A stretch of DNA of 64,000 nt from Erythrocercus mccallii (taxonomy: Eukaryota; Chordata; Aves; Passeriformes; Dicruridae). Below, in pieces: positions 10,435-22,468 of this stretch. The translations under genes and the position numbers were made by a program. The stretch lies in the NCBI GenBank assembly GCA_013397435.1, contig VZRG01001517.1, positions 1 to 64,000 of the forward strand. Direction: 5' to 3'. Below the pieces are notes generated by a model. That model did no database searches. It was given only the letters and a program-made list of their open reading frames with translations, and was not told where the DNA came from. The number at the start of each line of letters is the position of its first letter. Position 1 is the stretch's first letter.

Positions 10435-12508
10435 GAGTGTAGAGATGTTGTTATTGGACCTGAAGAGAGATGTATGTTTTCAGTTTTCTCCTATGGCTCA
10501 AGCCGTTTTCTAAAGATAAATGCCTAAATGCAATGGAAGTTGACACAAAAAATTATTTTACTTTGTCTGAGAAAAGAACATAAACAGATTAACTAATTTG
10601 GAATTTACTTATCAATTCCCATATTAATTACAATCTGAAGAGCTAAAAGCCAGTGGAAGAATGTAATCAAAAAACTAAAAATAGACATGGAACATTTACA
10701 GCTTCACTACTTTTTCCATATCTGAAAGTTAGGTGTAAGACTTGGAGACAAATACAGGTGATAAAATTAAGTGCACAAAGAAGGACAGAGTATGGAAATG
10801 CCATAATTGCTTTATGTAAGAACTAAATTAATTTTTCTTATTTTCACACTTTGCTCCCTGAAATTTAAAAATAAGAATGTCTTTTGTTAAATTTTCTGAA
10901 ACACAGATTATTTTAATTCATTTCTTGATGCTCTAGAGGCCCTTTTAGAACACAAAATAACAGTTACAGTTAGGTTTTAGTTTTCTCTTAAATTGAGAAA
11001 TGTGTTGATCCATTACTATTGAAATTGCTAGTGAGAATATAATGATTCGGTATATCAAAAGATATTCTGAAACAGCTGGAATAGTGCCAATTATTCACTT
11101 TTCTTTTGACATTTTCACAATTGTCAGTCTTGTATTTGAAGTCATTTTAAAGTAATATAATTTTGAACAATTCTTTTAAAGTACTAAATTTCAAAGATTC
11201 TTTAATTTTTTTAGAAATGTATTATCTAGATTTCTACTTTTTTTCCTTTTTGTAATAACACATTTTTAATATAACAATGTGCAAAAATTTTGTCAATCAA
11301 GAAAATAATTCACAACTAGTCCCTACTTTATGGATATAGTCTTCTTCATTCAGTTTTGCTACTGCACTTACAGAAAAAAACCTTTGCCCTCAGGGACAGA
11401 TTTTTATGACAACTTTTGAGTTAATGTTTCTTTCCTTCTTTTTTTCTCAGTTGCCACTTATAGATATTTTGTATTTCTAAATCTTGTGACAAAGCCAACA
11501 TTTCAATAAAAACCTTGCAAATTTCTCCCTGTGTGATACTATCTTACCAGTAATCAGTTTTTGCTGTGATAGTAATAGTCTCAAGAATTAGCACAGAGGA
11601 CTTCCAAAAATGTTTTTTTTCTGAGCTTATAAAGAGAAAAGCATTTTTTCTAAGCAGACTAACAACGTCTCCAATAAATTATTCACAAAAGCAGAGACTT
11701 CAATCTCTTACAATTCAGTCTATTAAAATTCAACAAAAACATTTAGCATATTTTGATCATAAACAGTAGTGATAAGTGGGTCTTACCTTTTCTCAGTCTT
11801 CCTCTTTTTCAAGGTAGACTCTTCTTGCTGCTGTTCTAGCTTTTAAATTTATGGTCTTGAGAATTCATGAATAAAGCAGTTGTAAGATTTTTCACCTATG
11901 GCAGGATAACTTTGTAAAACATTCTGCTTTTGATATCCACTCTAATGCCTCCATCAATGCAATTTGAGAGTATCTGAAAGAAAAAGCAGGCTTTTTTTTG
12001 TCAGTAATAAACCACAATATTAGCCTGTGTTCTTGGAGAACTAGAAAGGAAGGAAGAAATAAGTTAAATCACAATGTTACCATATTTTCTGAAAGAGATA
12101 TTGCTGGATCTTTTACATGGTGAAGCAGATACTCAGAAAAAGCACTGGTATGTGGTACAGAGCCAATATATCTAGTATTATTTTAATGGTCATTCAGTGT
12201 ATCAGATCCTTTATCTTTAAAAAGGGAATTTATATCCTGAGTGAATATGCAATTAAAGGGGAAAAAAGTCAAGAGAACATTGTGGACAGTCTATCCTTAA
12301 AATGAGAAACTAAATTCTAGGAGAAAGATCTGTTTGCAAGCATGCAATTAGCTTAAAAATTGCATCATGTCCTTCTCATTTTTGTCTCCTTACAGAGATG
12401 ATTTTTCCTTTACAGCAATGTATCTCCTAAGAAGGCATCAGTGGCTTGTTGGTATTCAAGATACACAGAGAAATACGTCAGAACTATAAATTCCTAAAGG
12501 AGAAGGAG
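10435..12508. other. Unique AT-rich DNA, nothing recognised
   Basis: About 2 kb, very AT-rich with many T runs. No repeat family, RNA gene or coding frame could be supported. Confidence 0.5.
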
Positions 12509-12720
12509 TCATAGAATCAGAATTGTTTGGGTTGGAAGGGACCTTTAAATGTTGGTAGTCCAGCTACCCTCCTATGGGCAGGAACATCTTCAACTAGATC
12601 AGATTGTTCAGAGCCCCCTCCAACCTACCTTTGAATGTTTACAGGAATGAAATATCTACTGCCTTTCTGGGTAACTCTGTTCCAGAGTTTCAAAACCCCC
12701 ATCACAATTTTTTTTCTTGT
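12509..12720 (-). mobile_element. CR1 LINE, 3' end of a split copy
   Basis: Antisense CR1 starts with TCATAGAATCAG at 12509 and the diagnostic GGGTTGGAAGGGACCTTTAA, then runs through the standard blocks (AACATCTTCAACTAGATCAG, TTGTTCAGAGCC, CTCTGTTCCAGAGTTTC). It is broken at 12720 by an LTR. The same CR1 resumes at 13670 with TTTAGTCTGAATATACTTTC, the expected next block. Confidence 0.9.
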
Positions 12721-13664
12721 TGTCACATTCCAATGTGGGGAAGACTGAGGAATTCTTTTAATAATGGATGGTTGGAAATGAAATTAAGCCAAACGAGGCA
12801 AACATTGTATCTGAGAACTATTTATTGTTAACAAAAAAGCAAAATTAAAAGGATTTACTCAATTAAAGAGGACTAGAGAAGACAGAGCAAGAGGAAGAAA
12901 AATGGGAGAGAGAGGGAGAGAGGAGACAGAGGGGAAAAGGGGGCATTACCACCAGAGGTTGGACAGCATCATCAATGTCCCCGAGGTGGGGTCTTTGCAC
13001 TCTACCTGCCTGGGGACAACACCTGTGGTGACCAGACTTGTGGTGAGGAGGGATCAGGCAAGAGGTCCAGAAGCCTGGACAGGCTCACTAGGAGGATCAT
13101 CGTGGTGGTCAGGGTCAGAGGCAAGCTGGGTTGGACACAGGTGAATCAGGGAGGGATGCAAAGACGAAGCAGGCAGGGAGCTGGTCAGGGACACAGGGAG
13201 GCAGGAGAGAAGCAAAGGTGAGCAAGAGCCAGAAAGGGAAGGAGAGCCAAAAGGCAGGACTCCAAAAGCAAGTTCGAAGAGCCCCCAAAGAGTCAAAAGG
13301 AACAATCCCAAAGAACCCCCAAGACTTAGGATGCAGTCACTTTTTATGGCCCTGGCTCCTCCCCAAGTCTGCCTACTAACAGGAGACCATTGGCCCAGTC
13401 CAACATCCTACTGCAGTCCATTGGTACAGACCTTTTCCCATCTGACTGGAGAATGTCTCTGGCATGCAGTGTCTTCAGTGTTCCCCTTCTGACTGCCTGT
13501 CCCATGTCAAATACAGAATGCTGGTCAGGCAAAATCTGCCCTCAGACAAGGCTTTCCTTCATCTTCTCCAAGCTGCCTCCTGGACGTGGCACATGCCCAA
13601 CTCCACTGGCATTGCCTCTGACAATCTTTGTTGAGGCATGACAAAACTGAACTGGCTCCTCACA
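12721..13664 (-). mobile_element. Solo LTR with perfect 5-bp target duplication
   Basis: A 944-base element with termini TGTCACATTC and GGCTCCTCACA, flanked by CTTGT at 12716-12720 and again at 13665-13669, inside CR1. On the minus strand it has a CATAAAAAG promoter motif at about 13341-13349 and an AATAAA at 12821-12826, about 100 bases from the minus-strand 3' end, so it is transcriptionally oriented to the minus strand. The purine-rich stretch at 12885-12950 and the GC-rich U3 differ from the AT-rich flanks. A 5-bp duplication fits ERVL-like integration, but I cannot assign the family. Frames of 80-88 codons inside are by-products. Confidence 0.88.
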
Positions 13665-13669
13665 CTTGT

Positions 13670-13768
13670 ATTTAGTCTGAATATACTTTCTTTTAATTTA
13701 AAAAACCATTGACATTTGTACTATTACAGTATGCTCTACTAAAAAGGCTGTGGCCATTGTTATAAATA
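13670..13768 (-). mobile_element. CR1 LINE, middle piece of the split copy
   Basis: TTTAGTCTGAATATACTTTC at 13670 continues the CR1 interrupted at 12720. The sequence is diverged but keeps the TTTTAATTTAAAA and CTAAAAAGGCTGTGGCC blocks in CR1 order. It is interrupted again at 13769. Confidence 0.7.
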
Positions 13769-14380
13769 TGTAGCCGATTTTATCAACAAAATAATTTATT
13801 GAAAAATTGGCAAATAAAATATCAAGAAAGTCACAAGCAAGGACCAGTGCTGAGCCCGGGATTGGCAGTGGGTGAACCACAGGTCTGGCCTCTGTCACAC
13901 CAGACCTCCCTCAGTTCACAAATCCAGTCCTCGCAGAGTCTGTTTTTATACAGTTTCTAGGCTGGTGGGTTGCTTCATATTTTCTTTGTCTCTCTTGTCT
14001 TGGAAATACATCCAGGTGTCCTTTTTGTTTTCACTGCCATCCAGTCTGTTGAGTAGATTTCTGAGAAGGGACAATTACTTGATTAGATTTCTGGCAACTG
14101 AGTATTGGGATGCATATTCGTTTGTTGAGGGAGATTAAGATTCGTATCAGTCGCTAAGTATCATCGTTATGGGCCATCCACCGTGATGATAGTCATTCCT
14201 TCTTTTCGTGCCACCCTGTATGGTGTTTGGAATTGGCCATGTCCCTGCCCCTTGGCAGAGACAATCCAGTGTTGGGGGCAACTGGAATTTGTAAGCTTGA
14301 GAGACTTTTATATTTTATTTCTTATAAAACACAAATTATTGCATACCATATATCACACCATTTTACTTATAAACCCCATT
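13769..14380 (-). mobile_element. Second LTR within the split CR1
   Basis: On the minus strand the promoter motif TATAAAAACAG lies at about 13940-13950, AATAAA at 13795-13800, and the element ends CGGCTACA at 13769. The distance from TATA box to polyadenylation signal (about 145 bases) and from that signal to the end (about 30 bases) is normal for an LTR. The minus-strand 5' end is not fixed; it lies between about 14290 and 14380, just before an ATTGT array. CpG-containing words (ATTCGTATCAGTCGC near 14141) set it apart from the flanks. No target duplication could be confirmed. Confidence 0.65.
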
Positions 14381-14425
14381 ATTGTATTGTATTGTATTGT
14401 ATTGTATTGTATTGTATTGTATTGT
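14381..14425. repeat. (ATTGT)9 microsatellite
   Basis: Nine perfect ATTGT units, exactly between the LTR and the resumed CR1. Confidence 0.95.
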
Positions 14426-14730
14426 AAAGACTACAACAAGGTCTCCCTGCTGCCTCCCCTCCTCCAGACTGAATAACCCCACCTCTCCCAGCCTTTCCTC
14501 ACAGAGAGAAAATTATTTCCTCTAATATTTTTTTGGCTCTCTTCTGGACTAACTGAAACAGGTATATGTCTTTCCTGTGCTGAGAACCCCAGACGTGGAC
14601 AGAGAACTGTACCTGGGGTCTCATGAGAGCAAGTGAGGGAGAATCACCTCCCTTGAACTGGTGGTCACCTTGCTTTTGATGCAGCCTACACTGTGGTTGG
14701 CTATGCTCCAGGCTTCTAATCTTCTCTCAG
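14426..14730 (-). mobile_element. CR1 LINE, 5' piece of the split copy
   Basis: CR1 resumes with CTACAACAAGGTCTCCCTG near 14430 and continues through TCCAGACTGAATAACCCCAC, GGACTAACTGAAACAG, GTGCTGAGAACCCCAGACG, TACCTGGGGTCTCATGAGAG and GCTTTTGATGCAGCC, all in the CR1 antisense order. It fades out around 14730. Confidence 0.88.
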
Positions 14731-15512
14731 AAATGGTAATAATGTATATATAGAACCCAAAGCAGATTCTTCTTTTGAGCACCCCTGCTGGCTTTTAAAA
14801 GTAAAATAAATGATCAGACCATTTTGGAGCAATGATTTATTTGGCTGAATATCCCACTTGTGTCAAAAGCCTGTAACAGATGCCTACCTACTAGTCAACT
14901 GGACATGGCTAGGGTACAAGTCTGAGAACTTATTCTGATGATTAAAGACAGAAGATACCAATAGGCATAATTTAATTTGTGTCAATGAATACTCTCCCAG
15001 AACATGTTTGGGAATGGTTCCAGGCTACAGCGCAAGATATTGGCTCTTTTCAGCAGACATTCACCTTTGAGAAGGAAACAAATGTTGTCTGGATGCAAAC
15101 CATTACAACCTAATAGCTTAAGGATAAAAAAGTTTTTTACTAGTTATAACTTTTGTGCTCACAATCCATGGTGAATTTTTGTTGTACAAATTCATTCAGT
15201 TATTTTCAAAGCATAGTAAAAGGAGATTAGTTTCTCTAATGCTTAATAATGTATCACGTGTCTCTGAAATGTGCACAGTATTCAAGAGTAAGTTAAGGTG
15301 AAACTTTATAGAGTAATACATAGGAATTTAGTTGCAAATATGTTCTTATACCTATTATATTGTAAAATTGTTAATGTCTTTTTTATGCCTGGAATAACTC
15401 CAAGATGTAGTAAACTGTAAGTCATCACTATATATCCAAAGTGAGGACTGATCTTGTTCATCACTTTGTGCTGCATTTAATTTCTTATAATGTTTTCTTG
15501 ATTAGTTTTAAA
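14731..15512. other. Unique DNA, nothing recognised
   Basis: About 780 bases without a recognisable repeat, RNA or coding frame. Confidence 0.5.
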
Positions 15513-15520
15513 AGTTGGTA
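15513..15520. other. Left 8-bp flanking duplication of LTR
   Basis: AGTTGGTA immediately before the LTR at 15521; the identical octamer follows the LTR at 16210-16217. Confidence 0.8.
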
Positions 15521-16209
15521 TGGCCGCTCTTTATTGACTAACCCACAAGCTCCATGGTCCTCAGGGGGCAGCCACAGAATCAGCAGACACCTGTCTGCCC
15601 GCAGGTTCTTCTTACCCTCCATTCGGTTGGAGGCAGCGCCAAAAGGACGTAGACGGGAAGACAGAGGCAGGACTCTCAGGTAGGGTGAATAACTGGAGGC
15701 TTTATTCACATGGGGGACCCGGAGCTCAAGAACCTGAGCGCCTAGGAAACCCAGAACCTGAGAGCCACCCCCACACCCTGAACAGGGGTATTTAACAACA
15801 TTAACTGGGGGTGGAGAGCATGGGGTATCCAATTAGCAGAGGGGTTCGGGATGACATAAGTGGGGTGACTACAATCATAACCAATGGGGAAAGGCAGGGT
15901 ATGGGGTGATATGGCGTGATCCCCTGCCGGCCAATCACCCAGCCCATCGCCCCATGGACAGGTGCCCAATGGGACAACAGGACCGGATGATGGACAGACA
16001 GGGGCACATGGATGGGGAGCGGGAAACATGTGAGGACTGGGGTAAACAATTGAAGGCAGGAAAACTGAGGACTGAGAACTCACACTGTTGGGATTAGGGT
16101 ACATGGAACTCATTACACAAATGAACTCAGTTGGGACATACATGGAACTGCAAACCACACAAAGAACTTTAAGGAACCAAACAAAACAATGACATTCCAC
16201 ACCTCCACA
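15521..16209 (-). mobile_element. GC-rich solo LTR with 8-bp flanking duplication
   Basis: A 689-base element with plus-strand ends TGGCCGCTC and CCTCCACA. On the minus strand it shows a GTTAAATACC promoter motif at 15788-15797 and two AATAAA signals, at 15701-15706 and at 15530-15535. It is rich in CpG and G runs and sits in AT-rich DNA. No gag, pol or env sequence is present. The longest open frame of the whole window (152 codons, minus strand, 15742-16200) covers most of its U3 but has no sign of being a gene. The LTR is flanked by AGTTGGTA on both sides (see the finding on its length). Family not named. Confidence 0.82.
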
Positions 16210-17516
16210 AGTTGGTAAAATTGTTTTGTAATTTCCTTTTTTGGCTGGTTTTAATTTTTACACTGATAGATAATTTTGAATTATCATACTACATACATCC
16301 CTTCTCCTTTTCATCATGGAAGGAGTCATAGCCTCCTCCTCTGAAGGCCCACATTGTGCCAAGTACACCCGTGCCCCTGTGGGAGCCATCTGGGGCCCAG
16401 CCACACTGGACTGACAGCTGGCCAGAACTATGACAGGAGTTGGACTTGGGTGTGCAGCTGATGCATTTGCACATCATTGGTGCTTTCCACCTTTGGAAAA
16501 CATTGGAGCATGTGATTACAGAGACAGTAAAGAGGATTTTTGAAAGACATCTAGTCTTTCATTATACTGTAAAGGAGGATTTGAACAGAAAACAACTGGG
16601 TGAGAAGCTAGTCTTATTTTAAGTGTAAGTCCATGTACTGGCAAGGCCAAAATCAAAACAGGTCACAGAAAAATGATTTTGAATCATCTTTATAAAGAAA
16701 GATCACCTTACAAAGCAACAAAAGTAAATGAAGCAAAAGACTGTTGGAATCTAGTGACAAGAACTGAAACCCAAAGCTTTGGCTCATCGGAGACTCAGTA
16801 TATACATTATGCAGCATTTTTCTTATTTTCTTCTACACAGTTCTTAACACAATACGTTCTTTCCTCAGCTTTATCTTTATGATGCATCTGTTAGAACATT
16901 ACCCTTGCATTTGCTCCTTTTTTCTTCTTTCTTTTTTTTTTTCACAAAACAGGGATTGCACTGTCTTGTCCCTGAAGAAACACGAGATAACATTTTTGTT
17001 TTATTGCAGAGGCAAAAAGTAAAATGACTCTTTCATTCCTGATTTCCAGAGCACTCTGATGAGATACAAGAACAAAAATAAATCAAAGTGGCTCACTTTA
17101 TCAGAATAAGAGAGTGGGTTTGAAGGCTGTGATATTGATGCACTAGTTTAACAAGTCAACTGTAGCTGATTTCTATAGTGGAGGTACATCAGGTCAGAGA
17201 AGACAAGAAATCTTACAAAGAAATAGAAGTTATTTTATGAATGTATTCATTTTCCTTGTCTTTATATTGCATAATACCAGCTATACTTATAAATATATAC
17301 AGAAACATGTTTGCAGTGTGGCCATGCATCTCCTCCCAGACAGAAAAAGGTTATTCAATAGAGAATCTGACAGAGAAAGTGCTAGAGCACTTTAGCTTTA
17401 TGTTTTAAATGGCAAAATACATACACATGTATGAAACATGTTTTCTCTAGGCTGGGATATACAGTTTTGAAGATAAGTGTACAATTTTCTGCCTGGAGTT
17501 CAAAGTATGCATGCAA
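16210..17516. other. Mostly unique DNA with a small GC-rich patch
   Basis: 16310-16440 is GC-rich compared with its surroundings and contains a 32-codon plus-strand frame from ATG at 16318, but nothing recognisable. The rest is AT-rich. No repeat family seen. Confidence 0.45.
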
Positions 17517-17579
17517 TCTGGGTATTAATGACTACATGACATAATATAAAATTATGCTATATAGTCATCAATACCCAGA
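17517..17579 (-). repeat. 63-bp hairpin: 28-bp arms, 7-base loop
   Basis: The left arm at 17517-17544 (TCTGGGTATT then ATGACTA and CATAA) matches the reverse complement of the right arm at 17552-17579 at 24 of 28 positions, with TATAAAA between. All four differences are transitions. Transcribed from the minus strand, three of the four would be G-U pairs, leaving 27 of 28 paired; from the plus strand one would. The size fits a precursor microRNA or a small palindromic repeat. It is not part of any CR1 or LTR seen here. Confidence 0.85.
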
Positions 17580-17650
17580 CAATCTCTACTACTTTTACAC
17601 ATAAACACTTCTAGTCTTTTCACCATGACACTTCTAGTAGCAGAAACTAA

Positions 17651-18025
17651 ATCATAAAATCATAAAATTATTTGGGTTGGAAGGAACCCTAAAGATCCTC
17701 TTACATCAACACACTTGCCATGGGCAGGGACACCTTTCACTAGACCAGGTTGCTCAGAGCTTCATCCAACCTGGCCTTGAACACTTCCAGGGATGGGACA
17801 TCCACAGCTTCTCTGAGCAACTTGTTCCAGTGCCTCACCATCCTCACAGTAAAGAATTTCTTACCAACACCTCTGCTAAACCTACTCTCTTTCAATTTAA
17901 AACTGTAACCCTTTTCTTGTCACTGTCTCCCAGTATAAAAGATCCCTTTCCCTCCTTTTTATAAGCCCCCTTTAGGTACTGGAAGGATGCAGTGAATTCT
18001 CTCTGAAGCCTTGTCTTCTCCACTG
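17651..18025 (-). mobile_element. CR1 LINE 3' end fragment
   Basis: Antisense CR1 beginning with two ATCATAAA units derived from the terminal octamer and TTTGGGTTGGAAGGAACCCT, then GCAGGGACACCTTTCACTAG, CTTGAACACTTCCAGGGATG, TTGTTCCAGTGCCTCACCAT and TAAGCCCCCTTTAGGTACTG. The right end is a 5' truncation typical of CR1. The copy is moderately diverged and non-coding. Confidence 0.93.
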
Positions 18026-21000
18026 TGTACAACACAGCACTGCAAAAATATTCTTAGCCCTGATTTCACACAACTGCCTCTAGGTGTTTTCTTTCTTATC
18101 TACTAGAGGCATCATAAAGGGAATTTAAACCTATGGATAATGACTCATACTTCTTTTAGATAGCACATAGGTAAACACTGCTGTTCATACTCATGCTAAG
18201 ACTATGCTAATTACAAATATTTCTTGCCAAAACATCTATGATTAAAACATGGAGGCCTCCAAACCTCTTAAATGGTATGCCCCGTAAATAAGCAGGTTTT
18301 TTACTGTCCTGTCATGTTTGCAATGAAGATTAAAGGGAAGAGGTAGCTGTTATCTGAAGAAAATCTAGCAGATTGAAGAAACCTTACAGTATACGATAAC
18401 ATTGTAACAATTAGACATATTAACGACACATAGATGAAAAAGCATTGCAGGCACATATATTCTCTTAATGAGCTTCTGCTTTGTAGAGATGCATTTTCAT
18501 CAGGCAACATGCTCAATGATCATTATTCAATGGTCCTAGATCAAGAATAAAGTAGAATATGCTAACACTCTTACTAAGGAACATCTAGAAAATATAATTT
18601 CTCAGAAATGCATGGTCTCAAAGGCAGTTAAACAGGAATGTTGTCTTGGAAAAGCAGCCCAGTGTACTGCAGTCAATTAATTCAGATGCTTCCATGACTG
18701 GCAATATTGAGCTGACCACAGACTGTGTGTGAAAGTTGACAATGAAAATCATAGTCCTCCTTAACTTAGAACTTGAGATGTAAGATTTAGTGCTGTAAGA
18801 TTTAGATTCTGTATGGCTACTGTTGTGCTAAGAGTACCACAGCTTAGCAGAAAAAACCCTCCAAAACCTTGCTTTCCAGCTGGGCCTCAGAAATCAAAGG
18901 AGCTGGATGTGACTAGGCTTAATTCCTGATTATAACCAACTTGGCACTGTAATTCTGGTTGCGCTCCCAGGTGTAGCAGCAGTATATCATTAAATTAGTC
19001 TCATTCATGATGTGGTCACAAATTCACCAATACTGTAGTTAAACATTTCAACACTATGTCTGGTTGAGTTCAATAAGAGCTTCCACAAACACAGCAGTGC
19101 AATTTTTTTGAGCAACAGATTATAAATTCTTTTATATTGCTGGTAATAAATTCACTAGACCTGCAAAATATAAATGTATAGTGCTATACAAAGGTGTTCC
19201 CAGGTATACTTCAACATGGTTGGAGGTACAATTCTTACCAAAGAGTCATCTCTGCTTTGTGGAGGAGAGAAAAGCAAATCCAACAATTTTTCTGTAAAGT
19301 AGCTGTATTCTCCTTCTCTACCACTGAGAATTTTAGATGACAGTTTATACTTTTGGGAGAAGTGATGTGACTGTAGCCCAGTATTCTGTCACTGCCATCA
19401 TAAAGGGCGTGGGGAATGATAATTTTTATCTAAAAGAGGTATATAGAGAGTAACGGATTTACAGACTTTGGATCTTGCATAAGGACTGAACAAGACCATC
19501 ACAACTTATCATTCCTTCTTTTCCCTGGCTTATTGCAGTGATAAAGGCCATCCAGCCTCCACCTGATACCCTATCACCTCCTCAGCATGACATCATGCCA
19601 TGAGCCACACGCATCATGGCATATCTCATGGCGTGGGACTGTTTTCCTACAGCTATCTATCACAGTATCATTTTATTATAACATTGGGGACTACCACTGC
19701 CATCCAATCTAATGCCCTCCCTTTGAGATTTTTGGTGCAAAAGCTTTAGAGACACAGCTCTAAAGGAATTTCAAGTTCACCCAAGTGTGCTGCAGTAGTC
19801 CATTTAATTTTATCCAGTTTAGCTGGGGTTTTTTGATGCTGAACATTAAGGTTTACATAATAGTAATTGAATAGCAGAATAATGTAAAAAATTATCAAAA
19901 CAAGGCAACCCACTGTATGTATCTTATGCTTGAATAGCAAATTGCATGTTTTGTGTTCTATTTTGTTAGAAAAATGTACGTGATCTATGTCACCTTCTAA
20001 AAATTGTATCAGTCTTTGCTGCTTTGTATCTTCAATAATTTTAAAGATGTATTAATGATATATAAAATCAGTATTCCAGACATTCATTAATTTCCACTCA
20101 AATTTAAAATTGAATTTGAATTTCAAATGTCTGTCCTAACGTTCAGGTACAGTGGGTATCAAGTAACACACAGCTGCCAAATTACCTGCATTACCTAGGT
20201 TACTTGTCGTATTTTTGCATAAGACATACAGAAATGGAAAGGCCTCCCTCACTTTTTTCAACAGGCCCTGAAGACAGAAATCCTGTTTTAATTTCAGTAA
20301 GTGTTTTCTTTCTTGTCCAACATCTTTTCAAATGAAATAGACAACATAGACACAGTTTTCTCAAAGATCACTTTCACAGTTGAAGAAGTTTTAAGAAGAC
20401 TGCATATAATTGACAATACAGTCATTGCTATTTTTACCAATATGATTCTATCCATTTCAATTATATCAGCTTAGAACTGAAGTGGCAAATTTCACCCTCT
20501 GGAAACTACAGAACAAACTAAAAAGTGTTTCAGTGCCACTGTTATATTAAACTCTTTTCTTATTTCTGCTTCACCTACACTTAAATGACTCATATTTTTG
20601 AGTAACCTCAGCTTTCTCATCTTTCAGTGAGAGGCTCAGGACCCAAGGCAAGAGGACTCAAATATTTTTATTTGCTTTTCTTAAAGGGACAAACAGTCAT
20701 AATAATGAAAACTGTAACTTCATTATTGTCTCGCTTTCCTTCAAGCACCACTCAAAACCTGTATGCTACTAAGAGAGAATTATTTGACAGACTTGGTGTT
20801 GTTTTGCTTTTTTTATTCCCTTAAGGATAATTCCTGCCAAGGATTTCTAGTTAAATATTGTTGAAAGTATCTAGCCTTATGGGTATTTGTACTGCATGAA
20901 TAATTGTTGTTAGGCTATTTTATCATTAGTTACAAATATCAGTATTATCTGATCCTATGCAGACATACCTAATTCTCTCATTCACAGCTTTCGCCTCAAT

Positions 21001-22468
21001 AACTTACTTATCATTGATAAATATAAGCATGGAAACCTTGTATTCATCTTGAAAATGTCCTAAGGCACTCCTGGTTAAGCGTACACATTATGCACAAAAG
21101 GAATCTGAACTATGTGTGACAATTAATTTATCTGGAAACAAGAACCATGAATAGTTCAGAAAACTTAATAATTGCTTATTTAAATTAAGTTAGAAAAACA
21201 TAATGATCTAAGTTACACATGTCCATCTTGAATTACCTGAGAAATGAAATCTTGCAAAAGTAACCCATATATTGTGACATCAGAGCTACATTTTCTTTCA
21301 TACTGAATTTTTCTATTTTGTGTTAGTCATCAAAATGGAAGACAAATATGTTTTCAGTGTAATTGGAAAATAAATCCCAAATAATGTACCAAATATAAAA
21401 TTTGGCAAACTGCAGTAAATTTTCTCACTTACAGCTTTATTTCACATCCTTCAGAAAAGTACAGAAAAGTTAATCATTAGGAAATTAAAAGAAAAATGGA
21501 GAAAATAAATTACTGAGTCCTTTGACACTTGCAGAAACTACTTAATTTGCTCACATGTTATTTTGGGTTTTTTGAGAGTATTATGGATAGTATCTAAATA
21601 GATTGCACATATAATAACAACCTTCAAATATAAGAAAAATATAATGGCTTTCTTAATATTCTGGTTCACATTTTGTTGGTATGAAATAACCACGCTTACA
21701 AACAAGAATATATACTTCACAGACAATTACCAGTGGTGTTACCTATGCCAATTTTACTCTTTAAGAAGATTAATCTATACTTTAACAAAATGTTGATTTT
21801 CATCTGGTCTCTCACCAGGGGAAGAAGGCAGCTCAGGGTCACATATCAAGGGGAACCCACAATGCACACCAGCTATGCTTCTGTTTCAAAGATCCTATTG
21901 CTGCCTGTTTCAATTTACAAAAATACACCTTCTATCAAAGGAAAATGAAAAATCCTCCAGATTACAAGACTCATCATTCCACTAGTAACAAACTAACAAG
22001 GTTTAATGAAGCTTTCAGAGAAGCAGGCTACAGTGGACTTCCCTAATCTGAAAGGGTGCTCTCTCCCACTGCAGTGACTGAATTTCTCCAGCTGAGGCTT
22101 AGAACAAACCATGCTCTGTTCCAGTGAATGGGCTTTTGAGTGGCATGCAGCTGTGACACAAACATCGTGGTATCCTGCCTGCTATTTATGGCCATGTCGG
22201 TGAATTTCTGATGATAACTGATTGTTTGATTTTGCCACTGACAGGAAGGTACAGCAGTGACCTTTTATCCAATGAACTCCAGGGCAGGAAAAAGGGGAGA
22301 AATCACACTTCACTTCTTCCTTTGCCTTTTTTTTTTTTCAGCTGTATCTCAAGAGCTTTTAATATTGCAAGGGAATTTGCTAGATCTATTGTGTTTGTTT
22401 CAACTGACACAATGTGCTAGATAACACGAGTTAATGGATCCTAGGGAAAACAGATTATATCACAAGCT
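18026..22468. other. Unique AT-rich DNA, no repeat family seen
   Basis: About 4.4 kb. The only local structure noted is near 19594-19648, where CATGCCATGAG is mirrored by CTCATGGCGTG with one mismatch, and GCATCATGGCAT lies between. No open frame exceeds 71 codons and none looks coding. Confidence 0.5.

Noticed and set aside
15742..16200. Longest open frame in the window (152 codons, minus strand)
   Set aside because: It lies inside an LTR, covers its U3, is GC-rich there for compositional reasons, and shows no recognisable domain.
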